Below, piece by piece: positions 61,645-64,000 of a stretch of 64,000 nt of DNA. Below the pieces are notes generated by a model. The model was not told the origin of the DNA. It saw nothing but the letters and a program-made list of their open reading frames with translations, and made no database searches. Position numbers and translations under genes: made by a program. This DNA is from Pseudomonadota bacterium (GTDB lineage: Bacteria; Pseudomonadota; Alphaproteobacteria; Rhizobiales; Beijerinckiaceae): assembly GCA_021781815.1 (NCBI GenBank), contig JAJXWB010000012.1, positions 1 through 64,000 on the forward strand, in the 5' to 3' direction. Positions within the stretch are counted from its first letter, which is position 1; each line of letters begins with the position of its first letter.

Positions 61645-62706
61645 TCAGGCGGTTACTATGTCCGACCAGATTTTCGCGCGCCCGGCGCTGGCGGCGGCGC
61701 GGCCAATGACAAGCGCCCAGTCGCTCTCCTTGCCGAATTCGTCGCGCCACGACCACAGGCGTTTGGTGAAGAAATGCAGGATGTGTTCGTGCGTGAACCC
61801 GATCGCGCCGTGCGCCTGATGCGCGATGGCGGCGCCGGCGCTGGCTGCGTCGCCGCACCGCGTCTTGCCTGCGGCGATGACGAGTTCGTTCATGTCGCGT
61901 TCGGCCGCTTCGGCCGCCATGTCGGCGGCGGCGTTCGCCGCTGCGGAATGAGCGGCGAGCATGGCGAGATTGTGCTGGATGGCCTGGAATTTCGAAATCG
62001 GCTTGCCGAACTGGACCCGCTCCTGTGTGTATTGCAGCGTGATGTCGAGAACGCGCGACAGGGCGCCGGCGATCTGTGCCGATCGCATCGCTGCGCCGAA
62101 TGCGCGCAATGTTCGCGCGTCCGCGCCGCTCGCGGCCGGCGCGACGTCGCGGACGCCGAGATCGCAGTCGAAGATCACGTCGTCGCGGGGCTCCATCGCA
62201 AGATTGTGGCCTGGTTCGATGGCGTAGAGTTTTGGGTCAACGAGCGCGACGAACGCCTTTCCATCAACTTCCATCAGGACAGCGATGGCGCAGGCGCTGC
62301 GTGCGTAGGGGACGCGCCGGGCGCGGCCGGTCAGACGCCAGCCGTTCGCGCGTTGCGTGAGCATCGGCGCTTGCGCGCCGCTCGCGTGCGCGATGGTGAG
62401 CGGCCCGGCCGGAACCGCGAGACCCGCGCCCGCAACAAGCCAACTAGCCAGCAGTGTTTCGGCGAAGGGGACAGGCGCAGCATGGCGCGCGGCGGCGCGC
62501 ACGGCGACGAGGGCGTCACAGACGCCGAGACCGGAGCCGCCCGCGCTTTCCGGAACAAGCGCGTTGGTCAGTCCGGCTTCCGCCATCTGCGCCCAGAGCG
62601 CGGCAGGCCACACGCCTTTCTCGGCGGCGCCGAGCAAATTCTTGTCGCAGGCCTGGCCGAACAATCGCTCGGCCATATCGCGCAATAGATCGGTGGTTTC
62701 GCTCAT
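61645..62706 (-). CDS. Acyl-CoA dehydrogenase (second subunit-like)
   Basis: 353 aa; HGAIGFTHEHILHFFTKRLWSWRDEFG. Confidence 0.87.
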   Translation of the reverse strand: MSETTDLLRDMAERLFGQACDKNLLGAAEKGVWPAALWAQMAEAGLTNALVPESAGGSGLGVCDALVAVRAAARHAAPVPFAETLLASWLVAGAGLAVPAGPLTIAHASGAQAPMLTQRANGWRLTGRARRVPYARSACAIAVLMEVDGKAFVALVDPKLYAIEPGHNLAMEPRDDVIFDCDLGVRDVAPAASGADARTLRAFGAAMRSAQIAGALSRVLDITLQYTQERVQFGKPISKFQAIQHNLAMLAAHSAAANAAADMAAEAAERDMNELVIAAGKTRCGDAASAGAAIAHQAHGAIGFTHEHILHFFTKRLWSWRDEFGKESDWALVIGRAAASAGRAKIWSDIVTA

Positions 62707-62757
62707 GTCGTCACCCTGGCTGTCCGCGCCAATAGTCCGCGCGACTGAATTAATCGT

Positions 62758-63624
62758 TCATTTGCCTTTTGCGCCGGGCATGGTGGCGCGCTGGCGAACC
62801 CAATCGTCGTCGGTCCAGTCGAGCATTGCGGAAACGCCGGCGCGTGCGCCGGCAAGCCAGCGTTTGCCACCGTCGATCACCACGGTTTCGCCGGTGATGT
62901 AGCCGGCCAGATCGGAGGCGAGGAAGGCGCAGAGGTCGGCGAGTTCGTCGTGCGTTCCGTCGCGGCGCAGCGGGACGCCGGCATCGACCTGTCCGGCGCC
63001 ACCGGTTGGCGTAAGACGCGCGTTCGCCCCCTCCGTCGGGAAGTTGCCAGGCGCGACCGCAACCAAACGAATCCCGCGTGGCCCCCATTCCACGGCGAGA
63101 CTCTTCGTCATCGCGTCGATGCCGGCCTTCGCCATTGCGGACGGAAGCGTGAAGGCCGCCCCGTGCAGGGCCGAGAGCGTGAGAATCGACAGGACGACGC
63201 CCGGGCGCCTCGCCTCAATCCAGCGGCGGCCCGCCGCGATCGTGCAATAGGCTGATCCGTGCAGACAGGTGTTGAGTACGGCGTCGACCGCGCGCGACGA
63301 CAAGCGATGCGATTGCGCGAGGAAATTACCGGCGGCGTTGTTGACGAGGATGTCGAGCGGCGCAGCCGCGCAGACGCTGTCCATCATCGCCTCGACAGCG
63401 TCCGCCGAACGGATGTCGCATTGCCGCACGTCGATGCGGCGACCGAAAGCTTCGGCGAATTCCCTTGCCGTCGCATCGAGAACCTCGAGGCGCCGGCCGC
63501 AGATGATCAGGTCCGCGCCGAGTTCGAGATAGCGGCGGCCGATCGCCTTGCCGAGACCCGTGCCGCCTCCCGTGATCAGCGCACGCTTGCCGGAGAGAAG
63601 GTCGTTCTCAAAGCCGCGTGTCAT
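62758..63624 (-). CDS. SDR-family oxidoreductase (2,4-dienoyl-CoA reductase-like)
   Basis: 288 aa from ATG 63624; GKRALITGGGTGLGKAIGRRY, NNAAGNF. Confidence 0.85.
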   Translation of the reverse strand: MTRGFENDLLSGKRALITGGGTGLGKAIGRRYLELGADLIICGRRLEVLDATAREFAEAFGRRIDVRQCDIRSADAVEAMMDSVCAAAPLDILVNNAAGNFLAQSHRLSSRAVDAVLNTCLHGSAYCTIAAGRRWIEARRPGVVLSILTLSALHGAAFTLPSAMAKAGIDAMTKSLAVEWGPRGIRLVAVAPGNFPTEGANARLTPTGGAGQVDAGVPLRRDGTHDELADLCAFLASDLAGYITGETVVIDGGKRWLAGARAGVSAMLDWTDDDWVRQRATMPGAKGK

Positions 63625-63756
63625 TGCGCAGATAGTCCTTCCGCCAAGTTCCGTCCCATGATCTTGTCGGGCGATTTTGGGCGAAAGCGGAATGGGGCGC
63701 AAGCGCGGACCATGCCTTCGGCGCCTGCGCTTCGCGCATGGCGCGTCAGCGCACGT

Positions 63757-64000
63757 TCATTCGCTCATCACGTCGCCGAACAGAACCCACGATCTGCCGT
63801 CGAAGCGGGCCATCTGTAGCTGGCGGATGGGCGTGACCTGCTCCGGGCTCGTGTTGATCCTGATGCCCGGCAGCAGCATCGGGATCGAGACGTCGTGCAT
63901 CGATTGCGCCTGTTTCATCAGATTTGCGCGGGAAACATCGTTGCCCATGCGCTGGAACTCCAGCGCGGCGATCTGACCGAACACGTAGCCGGAGACGTTG
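63757..64000 (-). CDS. Liv-type ABC substrate-binding protein, C-terminal fragment (runs off right edge)
   Basis: NVSGYVFGQIAALEFQRMGNDVSRANLMKQAQSMHDVSIPMLLPGIRINTSPEQVTPIRQLQMARFDGRSWVLFGDVMSE. Confidence 0.75.
   Translation of the reverse strand, partial: NVSGYVFGQIAALEFQRMGNDVSRANLMKQAQSMHDVSIPMLLPGIRINTSPEQVTPIRQLQMARFDGRSWVLFGDVMSE

Overview
High-GC alphaproteobacterial chromosome segment. The Rhizobiales-type gene content (motC, motE-like, fliK/motD position, rem/ftcR-like regulator, flaF/flbT) is what points to Hyphomicrobiales; this taxonomy is inference. The core is a near-complete flagellar locus of about 32 kb (about 12.97-44.73 kb). A minus-strand arm holds flgF, fliI, flhA, fliR, a fliJ-like gene, a rod-binding FlgJ-like gene and three small poorly characterised ORFs. 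A long plus-strand arm runs from motA through fliMNG, flhB, flgBC, fliE, flgGAI, motE-like, flgH, fliLP, flagellin, fliF, fliH-like, motBC, fliK, a lytic transglycosylase and a rem-like regulator to flgEKL, flaF, flbT, flgD and fliQ. The left flank has ftsK (partial, no N-terminal membrane domain), tex, an acyl-CoA ligase, DUF47/PiT phosphate transport, SDR + thiolase, a Hyi-like isomerase, a patatin and an aldehyde dehydrogenase. The right flank has two complete Liv-type ABC transporters (one with a fused permease, one with a Walker A Lys->Arg ATPase), an intradiol dioxygenase, an FAD reductase, a PhaC-like hydrolase, enoyl-CoA hydratase, two adjacent acyl-CoA dehydrogenases, an SDR and the edge of a third Liv substrate-binding protein. 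The most notable observations are: an apparent single-base frameshift at the end of motE, whose repair would restore a GTGA overlap with flgH; a dense set of inverted repeats and CtrA-like half sites upstream of the rem-like regulator; a 13-bp-arm inverted repeat in the flgF/motA divergent promoter region; a hairpin that would occlude the fliF ribosome-binding site; and the atypical Walker A in the second LivF. I found no CRISPR, tRNA, rRNA or insertion sequence, and nothing I can defend as a wholly new defence or mobile system.
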